Assembly: GCA_027081565.1 (NCBI GenBank)
Contig: JALWKG010000057.1
Span: forward strand, 1-7,131
DNA from: Helicobacteraceae bacterium
Lineage (GTDB): Bacteria > Campylobacterota > Campylobacteria > Campylobacterales > Sulfurimonadaceae
Length of the DNA stretch: 7,131 bases
Direction: 5' to 3'
Shown here: piece after piece, positions 1 to 5,630 of the stretch
How positions within the stretch are numbered: the stretch's first letter is position 1
How the letters are laid out: every line of letters starts with the position of its first letter
The notes under the pieces: model-generated
Databases searched by the model: none
Seen by the model: only the letters and a program-made list of their open reading frames with translations
What the model was told of the DNA's origin: nothing
Made by a program: the position numbers and the translations under genes

Positions 1-240
1 CTTTGCTTTGTCTGTGACCAAGCAATCAAGAGTAGCGATCTCCAATACACCAGAGAAGTATACACTTCAATATGGAGCAATATCTATGCAGTGGCGTTAT
101 TAATCGCTGAACTTTTTTGAAACCGCTAGACCCTTAATCTCACTCTACAAATGAAGGTTAGCTTATAAGGCCACTTTTCGTAGAAAGCAAAATGTCTTTT
201 AGATAAACTTTAATTTAATTCTCATCAATGTATACGTATA
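1..240. other. Left-edge region without a supported gene
   Basis: No gene can be supported here. One plus-strand frame is open from position 1 to a TGA at 118-120 (39 codons, ending in a hydrophobic stretch IYAVALLIAELF). A second overlapping frame is open from position 2 to a TAA at about 101-103. Either could be the 3' end of a gene that starts to the left, but both are too short to judge and neither is recognised. A small hairpin-like inverted repeat, GAAGT-ATAC-ACTTC, lies at 55-68. A perfect 10-bp palindrome TATACGTATA lies at 231-240, directly after the stop codon of the minus-strand lipoprotein gene. No GC-rich stem with a T-tract is visible, so no terminator is called for that gene. 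Confidence 0.4.
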
Positions 241-1449
241 TTACATCCCATCTGTTACGGCGGATGTTGAGATAACACTGCCCATTAAAAGATATCGGCC
301 ATCCATAACCAAAGAGTCTGCTACTTCTATCGTAGAGAGATCAACCTTATATAAAGTACTTGAGGTATCTGTGTTAAATGCAAAATAGATATGGCCATTT
401 ATAATATGTGTAGTATGTGACTGCATGGTAATATCATTATAGACCCTGTCTGACAATGTGAGATTTTTTATAAATTTATTGGCTGTCGGTGTCTGTGCAT
501 CATAAAAAGATTTGAAAGTGTCATAATGATTTGTTGTGATCAGAAGATTATTGTAAAAAAGAAAATGGCCTATTCCTTTTCCAGATACAAAAGTATCTGC
601 AAGGCTCAGTGTCTCTAAGTCCAAGACAAAGACATTACCTTCTGCTGAACCTAAGTAGATATAATCAGCATGTGGATGCAGTGCACCATGATGAAAACCC
701 CATGTCTCACTATTGAAGTCTGTAGGTAAAGCAGAGAGAGTACTCAACAGTCTTTCTTGTATAACAGTAATACGACCGTTACTAACACCAAATTTAAGTA
801 CTCCAGGAGAGACACTGTTTTGTTTACCTTCTAAAATGCCATAAAAAGTACCATCTCGGTTTAATACATGGTGTACACTGCTTGATGTTGTGACTTTTGA
901 GACAGGGGTGTAGATCCCTTTTTGATAAAGTTCTATTGTATTTTCTGTTCTATCTAATAATAAAAAGTAGTTGTCATCTATCCAAACAGGATGACCCGTT
1001 GCATTTGAGCCGCCAAACGAGGTTGGTAATAGGTAAGGAGAATCACTATATGTGTTTGAAGCTATGTTTTCAGTTATGATAGCTTCACTTGGTTCATCAA
1101 CACTTGAGATCAGTGTATCACTGCCATGGATTGATGTAGAGCGGGGCATAAAGTTCAAGTTGACTTCTGAGACAATAGCGTCACTATCGCTGTCAAAGAT
1201 CCCTATCGTATAATCTTTTCGATTGATAACATAAAGGTCGTTGCCAAAAGCTGTGGAGATCTCATAAGGGGTATGACCATTACTCGCTACAACACTTTTT
1301 AAAGACATATTGTCTACATCTATCCCGATTACCATATCACTATTGACATCACCATAATAGATCGAATTGCTATAGGTTGTTATCTCTTCATGATCTCTAC
1401 ACCCCACCAAAAACACACTTACTACCAAAAATAAAATTAGACTTTTCAT
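241..1449 (-). CDS. Lipoprotein with probable beta-propeller fold, function unknown
   Basis: Predicted 402-residue lipoprotein of unknown function. The start is placed at the ATG at 1449, because the in-frame GTG at 1455 overlaps the AGAGG ribosome binding site (1455-1459), which sits 5 nt before the ATG. Residues 1-16 form a hydrophobic signal peptide ending in the lipobox LVGC with Cys17, so the protein is probably anchored in the periplasm or outer membrane. The rest shows repeated short beta-strand patterns (for example DLYVINRKDYTIGIFD at about 71-86, YIYLGSAEGNVFVLDLET at about 263-280, GHIYFAF and LYKVDL near the end). This rhythm is typical of YncE/WD40-like beta-propellers. Histidines recur near probable blade starts (H59, H108, H153, H193-H194, H253-H254, H258, H260, H295, H308, H345, H348, H353), which could suggest metal or cofactor binding; that is inference. 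It is transcribed away from the nap operon, so a link to nitrate reduction is not shown. Confidence 0.85.
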   Translation of the reverse strand: MKSLILFLVVSVFLVGCRDHEEITTYSNSIYYGDVNSDMVIGIDVDNMSLKSVVASNGHTPYEISTAFGNDLYVINRKDYTIGIFDSDSDAIVSEVNLNFMPRSTSIHGSDTLISSVDEPSEAIITENIASNTYSDSPYLLPTSFGGSNATGHPVWIDDNYFLLLDRTENTIELYQKGIYTPVSKVTTSSSVHHVLNRDGTFYGILEGKQNSVSPGVLKFGVSNGRITVIQERLLSTLSALPTDFNSETWGFHHGALHPHADYIYLGSAEGNVFVLDLETLSLADTFVSGKGIGHFLFYNNLLITTNHYDTFKSFYDAQTPTANKFIKNLTLSDRVYNDITMQSHTTHIINGHIYFAFNTDTSSTLYKVDLSTIEVADSLVMDGRYLLMGSVISTSAVTDGM

Positions 1450-1454
1450 ATTCA

Positions 1455-1459
1455 CCTCT
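1455..1459 (-). promoter_or_regulatory. Ribosome binding site deciding the lipoprotein start
   Basis: On the minus strand this reads AGAGG, 5 nt upstream of the ATG at 1449. It overlaps the first base of the in-frame GTG at 1455, so that GTG cannot be the start codon used from this site. Confidence 0.7.
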
Positions 1460-1488
1460 ATTAAAGTTATGTAGAAGTTTAATCAAAC

Positions 1489-1506
1489 AGTGTTAGCGGA
1501 GTGTTA
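1489..1506. repeat. Perfect heptamer direct repeat, 7-4-7 spacing (AGTGTTA)
   Basis: AGTGTTA at 1489-1495 is repeated without mismatch at 1500-1506, separated by GCGG, an 11-bp period. This spacing resembles the tandem half-sites bound by OmpR/PhoB-family response regulators. It would lie just downstream of the predicted minus-strand start site (about +6 to +23), a position that fits repression. The regulator is unknown and chance cannot be excluded. Confidence 0.4.
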
Positions 1507-1517
1507 TTAGCATCGTT

Positions 1518-1546
1518 ATTATAAAACCTTTATACGCTCTGTTTAA
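1518..1546 (-). promoter_or_regulatory. Sigma70-type promoter for the minus-strand lipoprotein gene
   Basis: On the minus strand a perfect TATAAT lies at 1523-1518. Seventeen bases upstream is TTAAAC (1546-1541), a poor -35 match (3 of 6). Weak -35 elements are usual in Campylobacterota. Transcription would start near 1511, giving a leader of about 60 nt before the ATG at 1449. Predicted from sequence only. Confidence 0.5.
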
Positions 1547-1581
1547 AATGTATATAAAAATAACAAGAGCTTCTTTCGTCA

Positions 1582-1599
1582 ATCTTCATTCTATCTTCA
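1582..1599. repeat. Perfect heptamer direct repeat, 7-4-7 spacing (ATCTTCA)
   Basis: ATCTTCA at 1582-1588 is repeated without mismatch at 1593-1599, separated by TTCT, again with an 11-bp period. It lies about 11 bp upstream of a weak -10-like TAAACT (1611-1616) that could serve the plus-strand lipoprotein gene. Overlap with the -35 region would fit activation by an OmpR/PhoB-type regulator. The repeat is seen; the role is inferred. Confidence 0.4.
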
Positions 1600-1610
1600 C
1601 AATACTGTTT

Positions 1611-1616
1611 TAAACT
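1611..1616 (+). promoter_or_regulatory. Possible -10 element for the plus-strand lipoprotein gene
   Basis: TAAACT matches TATAAT at 4 of 6 positions and would place the transcription start near 1623, only about 24 nt before the ATG at 1647. No good -35 is seen. A regulator bound to the heptamer repeat just upstream could compensate. An alternative is TAATCT at 1621-1626, which seems too close to the ribosome binding site. Confidence 0.25.
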
Positions 1617-1634
1617 ACATTAATCTAAATACTC

Positions 1635-1640
1635 AAGGAG
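1635..1640 (+). promoter_or_regulatory. Ribosome binding site of the EF-hand lipoprotein gene
   Basis: A full AAGGAG lies 6 nt before the ATG at 1647, which supports that start and suggests efficient translation. Confidence 0.8.
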
Positions 1641-1646
1641 TTTAAA

Positions 1647-2459
1647 ATGAAAAATTCATATTTACTAAGTTTGATTGTTGCAACGACACTGTTTACAGGT
1701 TGTGGAGACACAAGTTTGACCACAATTAATGATCAACCTGCAACATCTTCTAGTACAACATTTACAGTTGAACGTGGCCCTATATTAGGTGCTACATTAG
1801 CAGATGCTAATGGGACTTTAGCTCGTGAAATAGGTAAAGGTCAATATGTTTTTGATCAAGAAGTAGAGTATCCAGTTGTCTCAACCGGAGGGTACATAGA
1901 TGTCAACAGAAATGGCACTATTGATGCAGGAGAAGTTGAAAATACACTTCACTTAGAAACTGCAGAAGGGAACGTAGTGACCTTAGCAACGACTCTGTCA
2001 TCTAACGAGAATATAAAGACATTCTTAGTAGGTGATCTCGGTATTGATGAAGTCGCTATTGCTAATAGTGTTCCAGGCAATGATCAAGCGATCGAAGCAC
2101 TTTCAGATACAGTATTTAAATATGCTGTAGAAAATGATATCAATAACACAGCAGAGTTATCCCAAGAAGATCTAGTACATATCCATGATGAGTATAGGGC
2201 GCGTTATGATATCTATTTACAAGATGGTCTCGAAGCAGCCGAACATGAGACGGATCTTATCAACAGTATGAGTATTGTGACTTTAGATGATGCTGAAGCA
2301 CAAGCAGCTGAAACTGAGATTAATGACAGATCAACTTCTGATGCAAGTGAAACAGATACTCAGGATCAAATTGAGCCTATAGACAGAGAAGCTTCTCACT
2401 CTGAGGTAGATAAATCTGATGACAATAGGACTGCTGATATGACTCCAGATAGGATCTAA
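1647..2459 (+). CDS. Lipoprotein with EF-hand-type calcium loop and acidic tail, function unknown
   Basis: Predicted 270-residue lipoprotein that I cannot assign to a named function. A signal peptide ends in the lipobox FTGC with Cys19. A Ser/Thr-rich linker follows to about residue 40, then a globular region beginning VERGPILGATLADANG. This region resembles, from memory and unchecked, domains that recur in secreted or surface lipoproteins of sulfur-oxidising Campylobacterota. Residues 85-96 (DVNRNGTIDAGE) fit a canonical 12-residue EF-hand/dockerin-type loop, with D85, N87, N89, T91, D93 and E96 at the calcium-binding positions. Residues about 120-210 look helical. From about 215 to the end the protein is rich in Asp, Glu, Ser and Thr and probably disordered. 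Such an architecture fits a cell-surface or periplasmic protein stabilised by calcium. It is divergent from the other lipoprotein gene and is separated from napA by a weak hairpin and 311 bp, so it is probably its own transcription unit. Confidence 0.85.
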   Translation: MKNSYLLSLIVATTLFTGCGDTSLTTINDQPATSSSTTFTVERGPILGATLADANGTLAREIGKGQYVFDQEVEYPVVSTGGYIDVNRNGTIDAGEVENTLHLETAEGNVVTLATTLSSNENIKTFLVGDLGIDEVAIANSVPGNDQAIEALSDTVFKYAVENDINNTAELSQEDLVHIHDEYRARYDIYLQDGLEAAEHETDLINSMSIVTLDDAEAQAAETEINDRSTSDASETDTQDQIEPIDREASHSEVDKSDDNRTADMTPDRI

Positions 2460-2468
2460 CTAATAAAA

Positions 2469-2496
2469 GAGTCAGGGTAAATAATGTTCCCTGCTC
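2469..2496 (+). terminator. Weak hairpin, possible terminator after the EF-hand lipoprotein gene
   Basis: GAG(T)CAGGG at 2469-2477 pairs with CCCTGCTC at 2489-2496, an 8-bp stem with one bulged T and an 11-nt loop, beginning 9 nt after the stop codon. Only a short T-run (ATTTAC) follows on the plus strand. On the minus strand the stem would be followed by TTTTATTA. It may end transcription before the nap promoter region. Confidence 0.45.
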
Positions 2497-2676
2497 ATTT
2501 ACAAAACTAATATTGAAATTTGACTAAATGAAAACAAAATCTATTGGTTTTATAAAAATAATATCTCATAAATTCTTTCTAAAAAACATATTTTCTATAA
2601 ACTTAAATAAAAATTAGTTTCAATATATAACATCTTCACAACATCATTCCATAAATTATCGCTTATAGTGCTATAC
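2497..2676. other. AT-rich intergenic stretch upstream of the nap promoter
   Basis: This stretch is strongly AT-rich and holds no convincing gene. A 29-codon frame beginning at an ATG at 2528 has no ribosome binding site and a Lys/Ile-rich composition expected from AT-rich DNA. A loose half-match to the downstream palindrome, TTGAC-TAAA-TGAAA, lies at 2520-2533. The A/T-rich runs could act as bendable or UP-like DNA for the nap promoter, but no specific site is seen. Confidence 0.5.
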
Positions 2677-2677
2677 T
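2669..2677 (+). promoter_or_regulatory. Possible extended -10 promoter overlapping the Crp/Fnr palindrome
   Basis: TGC-TATACT has the TGn extension followed by a hexamer matching TATAAT at 5 of 6 positions. Its start site would fall near 2684, inside the palindrome at 2677-2690. A bound regulator would therefore block it. No -35 is evident. Confidence 0.3.
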
Positions 2678-2690
2678 TGACCTAAGTCAA
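2677..2690 (+). promoter_or_regulatory. Crp/Fnr-family operator of the nap operon
   Basis: TTGAC-CTAA-GTCAA is a perfect inverted repeat of two 5-bp arms with a 4-bp spacer. It matches the layout of Fnr (TTGAT-N4-ATCAA) and related Crp/Fnr regulators, with a C/G change at the inner arm position. Its centre (2683.5) is 41.5 bp upstream of a start predicted near 2725 from the -10 TAATAT at 2713-2718. This is the classic class II activator position. It suggests that napAGH transcription responds to low oxygen, nitrate-derived nitrogen oxides or a similar signal. Which regulator binds cannot be read from the window. Confidence 0.7.
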
Positions 2691-2695
2691 ATTGA

Positions 2696-2719
2696 AATAT
2701 TGGCGAGAGTGCTAATATT
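2696..2719. repeat. Inverted repeat over the nap core promoter
   Basis: AATATTGGC (2696-2704) and GCTAATATT (2711-2719) form an imperfect dyad (8 of 9 positions) with a 6-bp spacer. It covers the spacer and -10 of the predicted nap promoter, upstream of the start site, so it would act as DNA rather than RNA. It could be a second operator, possibly for a repressor. It does not match a regulator site I recognise. Confidence 0.4.
2713..2718 (+). promoter_or_regulatory. -10 element of the predicted nap promoter
   Basis: TAATAT matches TATAAT at 4 of 6 positions and lies where the -10 should be for a class II promoter driven from the palindrome at 2677-2690. The start would be near 2725, giving a leader of about 45 nt before napA. 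Confidence 0.5.
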
Positions 2720-2760
2720 AACATTATTGGAAATTAACTTTTCAATTATGACTAAATTTA

Positions 2761-2765
2761 AGGAG
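2761..2765 (+). promoter_or_regulatory. Ribosome binding site of napA
   Basis: AGGAG (TAAGGAG from 2759) lies 5 nt before the ATG at 2771 and 11 nt before the second in-frame ATG at 2777, which favours the first start. Both starts keep the Tat motif. Confidence 0.8.
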
Positions 2766-2770
2766 TTCAC

Positions 2771-5599
2771 ATGGCAATGGAAAGAAGAGACTTTCTGAAG
2801 TCTGCGGCAGCTGCTTCAGCTGCTAGTGCTATTGGGATGGCAGTACCTACTGAGGTACAGGCTAAGGCTGATGCTGCGGGTAACGACTGGCGCTGGGATA
2901 AAGCGGCATGTCGTTTCTGTGGTACGGGTTGTGGAATTATGATGGCAACCAAAGGTGAGGGCGCTGATCGTAAGATCGTCGCTGTCAAGGGTGACCCAGC
3001 GGCACCAGTAAACCGTGGTCTAAACTGTATTAAGGGTTACTTTAATGCGAAGATCATGTACGGAGCAGACAGACTGACACAGCCTCTTCTTCGTGTTGAC
3101 AAAGATGGAAACTTTGATAAAAAGGGTAAGTTCGCTCCTGTTTCATGGAAGCGTGCTTTTGATGAGATGGAATTCAACATTAAAAAGACCCTTAAAGAGA
3201 AAGGTCCAGAGGGCGTTGCAGTCTTCGCTTCTGGACAGTACACTGTTATGGAAGGTTACGCTGCTCAAAAGATGATGAAAGCAGGTTTCCGCTCTAACGC
3301 CATCGACCCTAATGCACGTCACTGTATGGCATCTGCGGTTGTTGGTTTTTATCAGACTTTTGGTATTGATGAGCCTTCTGGTTGTTATGATGATATTGAG
3401 CTTACAGATACAGTTGTATCTTGGGGTTCAAACATGGCAGAAATGCACCCAATTCTTTGGTCACGTGTAACAGACAGAAAACTTTCTGATCCAGATCGTG
3501 TTAAAGTGATCTCTATTCAGACTTACACACACCGTACGTCTGACCTTGCAGATACAGAGATCATCTTCTCTCCAAACACCGATACAGCACTTTGGAACTA
3601 TGTAGCACGTGAGATCGTCTACAACCATCCAGATGCTATTGACTGGGACTTTGTTAAAAAGCACATTGTGTTTGCAGCAGGTCCAGTAAACCTTGGTTAT
3701 GGTCTACGTCGTTCAGATGACAAGTCTATAAAAGAGGGTAAATACACTGCTAAAGAGATGGAAACAGTCTCTAAAGAGATGCAAAAAGAGGTCTCAGCTA
3801 AAGAGGGTCCTGCACTAGAGCCATTTGGTTATAAAGCTGGTGACACTATGAAAAACAATGGTGGTACATTAGGCCACTGGGAAATCTCATTTGAAGATTA
3901 TAAAAAATCTCTTGCACCATATACTTTAGACTATACAGCATCTATTGTAAAAGGTGATCCAAACGAGGATATCGAGCAGTTCAAGAAAAAACTTCAAGAA
4001 CTTGCAGCGCTTTATATCGAGAAAGATCGTAAAGTCGTCTCTTTCTGGACTATGGGTATGAACCAACACACACGTGGTACTTGGGACAATACTCTTGCAT
4101 ACAACGTTCACTTCCTACTTAACAAGCAAGCGCGTCCAGGTTCGGGAGCATTCTCTCTTACTGGTCAGCCTTCTGCTTGTGGTACTGCACGTGAAGTTGG
4201 AACCTTTACCCACCGTCTGCCAGCAGACCTTATGGTTAAAGTACCAGCACACCGTAAAATTGCTGAGAAGCAGTGGATGATCCCTGATGGTACACTTAAC
4301 GGTGTTGGTAAACAGCATATCATGCAGATTCACCGTGACATCGAAGATGGCCTTGTGAAGTTTGCATGGGTTAACGTATGTAATGCTTACCAAGATTCTG
4401 CATCTGCAAGTCACTGGATCAAAGCAGCGCGTGAGATGGACAACTTCATCGTAACGTCTGATGGTTATCCAGGTATCTCGGCTAAAGTCTCTGACCTTAT
4501 CTTACCATCAGCGATGATGTATGAGAAGTGGGGAGCATACGGAAATGCCGAGCGTCGTACACAACACTGGCGTCAGCAAGTATTACCGGTAGGTGATGCG
4601 ATGTCTGATACATGGCAGTGGGTTGAGCTCTCTAAGCGCTTTACTGTTGATGATGTTTGGGGTGAGTACAAGCCTTCTGGTAAACGTAAGACACCACTGG
4701 AAGATGTTCGTGCCAAAGCTAAGGCTATGGGTTATAAAGGTGACACAACAATGTTTGAGATCCTTTTTGCCAATGAAAAAGCAAAAGCTTACAAACTAGA
4801 TCAAAATGATCCTATCCAAAAAGGTTACGATAACTCTGAGGGTTATGGTGATGAGCGTAAGGTTGTTGGTTCTGATGGTAAGGTCTTTGAGGGTTATGGC
4901 TTCTTTATCCATAAGTATCTCTTCGAAGAGTATGCTTCATTTGGCCGTGGTCATGGACATGACTTGGCACCGTTTGATGTTTATCATAAAGTTCGTGGAC
5001 TCAAGTGGCCTGTTGTTGATGGTAAAGAGACACAGTGGCGCTTCAACTCCAAGTACGATCCATATGCTGCTAAAGAGACAAAGGGTACAGACGATGAGTT
5101 TGCATTCTATGGTAAGATTGCTAAGGCACTTCAGCATGGTAACTTGACGGGTAAAGATAAAGACTCGAAAAAGACACCACTTAAAAACAAAGCGAAGATC
5201 TTTGCACGTCCGTACATGGACCCTCCAGAAATGCCAGACAAAGAGTACCCAGTATGGCTAGCAACCGGTCGTGTGCTTGAGCACTGGCACTCTGGAACAA
5301 TGACTATGCGTGTACCTGAGCTTTATCGTGCGGTACCAGAAGCACTCTGTTACATGCACCCAGAAGATGCAAAAGAGCAGCAAGTGAAGCGTGGTGGAAT
5401 GGTATGGGTTGAGTCTCGTCGTGGACGTGTTAAGGCCCGTGTTGAGACACGTGGACGTAACCGACCGCCACAAGGACTTGTCTTTGTGCCATGGTTTGAT
5501 GAAAAAGTCTTTATCAACAAAGTTTGTCTTGATGCGACATGTCCAATGTCTAAACAGACTGACTTCAAAAAATGTGCTGTAAAAATTTACAAAGCATAA
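2771..5599 (+). CDS. napA: Periplasmic nitrate reductase, catalytic subunit NapA
   Basis: NapA reduces nitrate to nitrite in the periplasm with a bis-MGD molybdenum centre and one 4Fe-4S cluster. The N-terminus carries a twin-arginine signal (RRDFLK, R5-R6) with a likely cleavage after VQA at residue 31, so it is exported folded by the Tat system. The cluster ligands are C47-x2-C50-x3-C54-x31-C86, with K88 as the usual electron-relay lysine. C185 in NARHCMAS is the expected molybdenum ligand. Other family hallmarks are MNQHTRGTW (430-438), FSLTGQPSACGTAREVGTF (461-479), YGNAERRTQ (590-598), FGRGHGHDLAPFD (724-736) and GRVLEHWHSG (833-842), the last opening the C-terminal molybdopterin-binding domain. 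At 942 residues it is over 100 longer than enterobacterial NapA. Much of the extra length is a Lys/Glu-rich insert at about 320-371 and added segments near 632-700 and 760-805, as expected for Campylobacterota NapA. It is the first gene of the operon, 31 nt before napG. The frame is intact and no key residue is missing. Confidence 0.98.
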   Translation: MAMERRDFLKSAAAASAASAIGMAVPTEVQAKADAAGNDWRWDKAACRFCGTGCGIMMATKGEGADRKIVAVKGDPAAPVNRGLNCIKGYFNAKIMYGADRLTQPLLRVDKDGNFDKKGKFAPVSWKRAFDEMEFNIKKTLKEKGPEGVAVFASGQYTVMEGYAAQKMMKAGFRSNAIDPNARHCMASAVVGFYQTFGIDEPSGCYDDIELTDTVVSWGSNMAEMHPILWSRVTDRKLSDPDRVKVISIQTYTHRTSDLADTEIIFSPNTDTALWNYVAREIVYNHPDAIDWDFVKKHIVFAAGPVNLGYGLRRSDDKSIKEGKYTAKEMETVSKEMQKEVSAKEGPALEPFGYKAGDTMKNNGGTLGHWEISFEDYKKSLAPYTLDYTASIVKGDPNEDIEQFKKKLQELAALYIEKDRKVVSFWTMGMNQHTRGTWDNTLAYNVHFLLNKQARPGSGAFSLTGQPSACGTAREVGTFTHRLPADLMVKVPAHRKIAEKQWMIPDGTLNGVGKQHIMQIHRDIEDGLVKFAWVNVCNAYQDSASASHWIKAAREMDNFIVTSDGYPGISAKVSDLILPSAMMYEKWGAYGNAERRTQHWRQQVLPVGDAMSDTWQWVELSKRFTVDDVWGEYKPSGKRKTPLEDVRAKAKAMGYKGDTTMFEILFANEKAKAYKLDQNDPIQKGYDNSEGYGDERKVVGSDGKVFEGYGFFIHKYLFEEYASFGRGHGHDLAPFDVYHKVRGLKWPVVDGKETQWRFNSKYDPYAAKETKGTDDEFAFYGKIAKALQHGNLTGKDKDSKKTPLKNKAKIFARPYMDPPEMPDKEYPVWLATGRVLEHWHSGTMTMRVPELYRAVPEALCYMHPEDAKEQQVKRGGMVWVESRRGRVKARVETRGRNRPPQGLVFVPWFDEKVFINKVCLDATCPMSKQTDFKKCAVKIYKA

Positions 5600-5618
5600 G
5601 TGATTAGAGAAAAAAGGT

Positions 5619-5623
5619 AAGGA
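5619..5623 (+). promoter_or_regulatory. Ribosome binding site of napG
   Basis: AAGGA lies 7 nt before the GTG at 5631. The frame upstream is closed by a TGA at 5601-5603 with no ATG in between, so GTG is the best start. Confidence 0.65.
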
Positions 5624-5630
5624 AACAGTT

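Noticed and set aside
231..240. Palindrome TATACGTATA as a terminator or operator
   Set aside because: It is short and AT-only apart from its centre, with no stable stem or T-tract. It is noted only as a local symmetry.
2528..2617. 29-codon frame in the region upstream of napA
   Set aside because: It has no ribosome binding site, its composition is that of random AT-rich DNA, and it resembles no known protein.
2700..2713. Possible sigma54 promoter (TTGGC followed by TGCT)
   Set aside because: The GG and GC dinucleotides are 9 bp apart rather than the required 12, so the -24/-12 geometry is wrong.
2767..2988. 73-codon minus-strand frame opposite the napA signal peptide
   Set aside because: It is an antisense reading of the Ala-rich Tat signal and cluster domain, and would run through the napA ribosome binding site.
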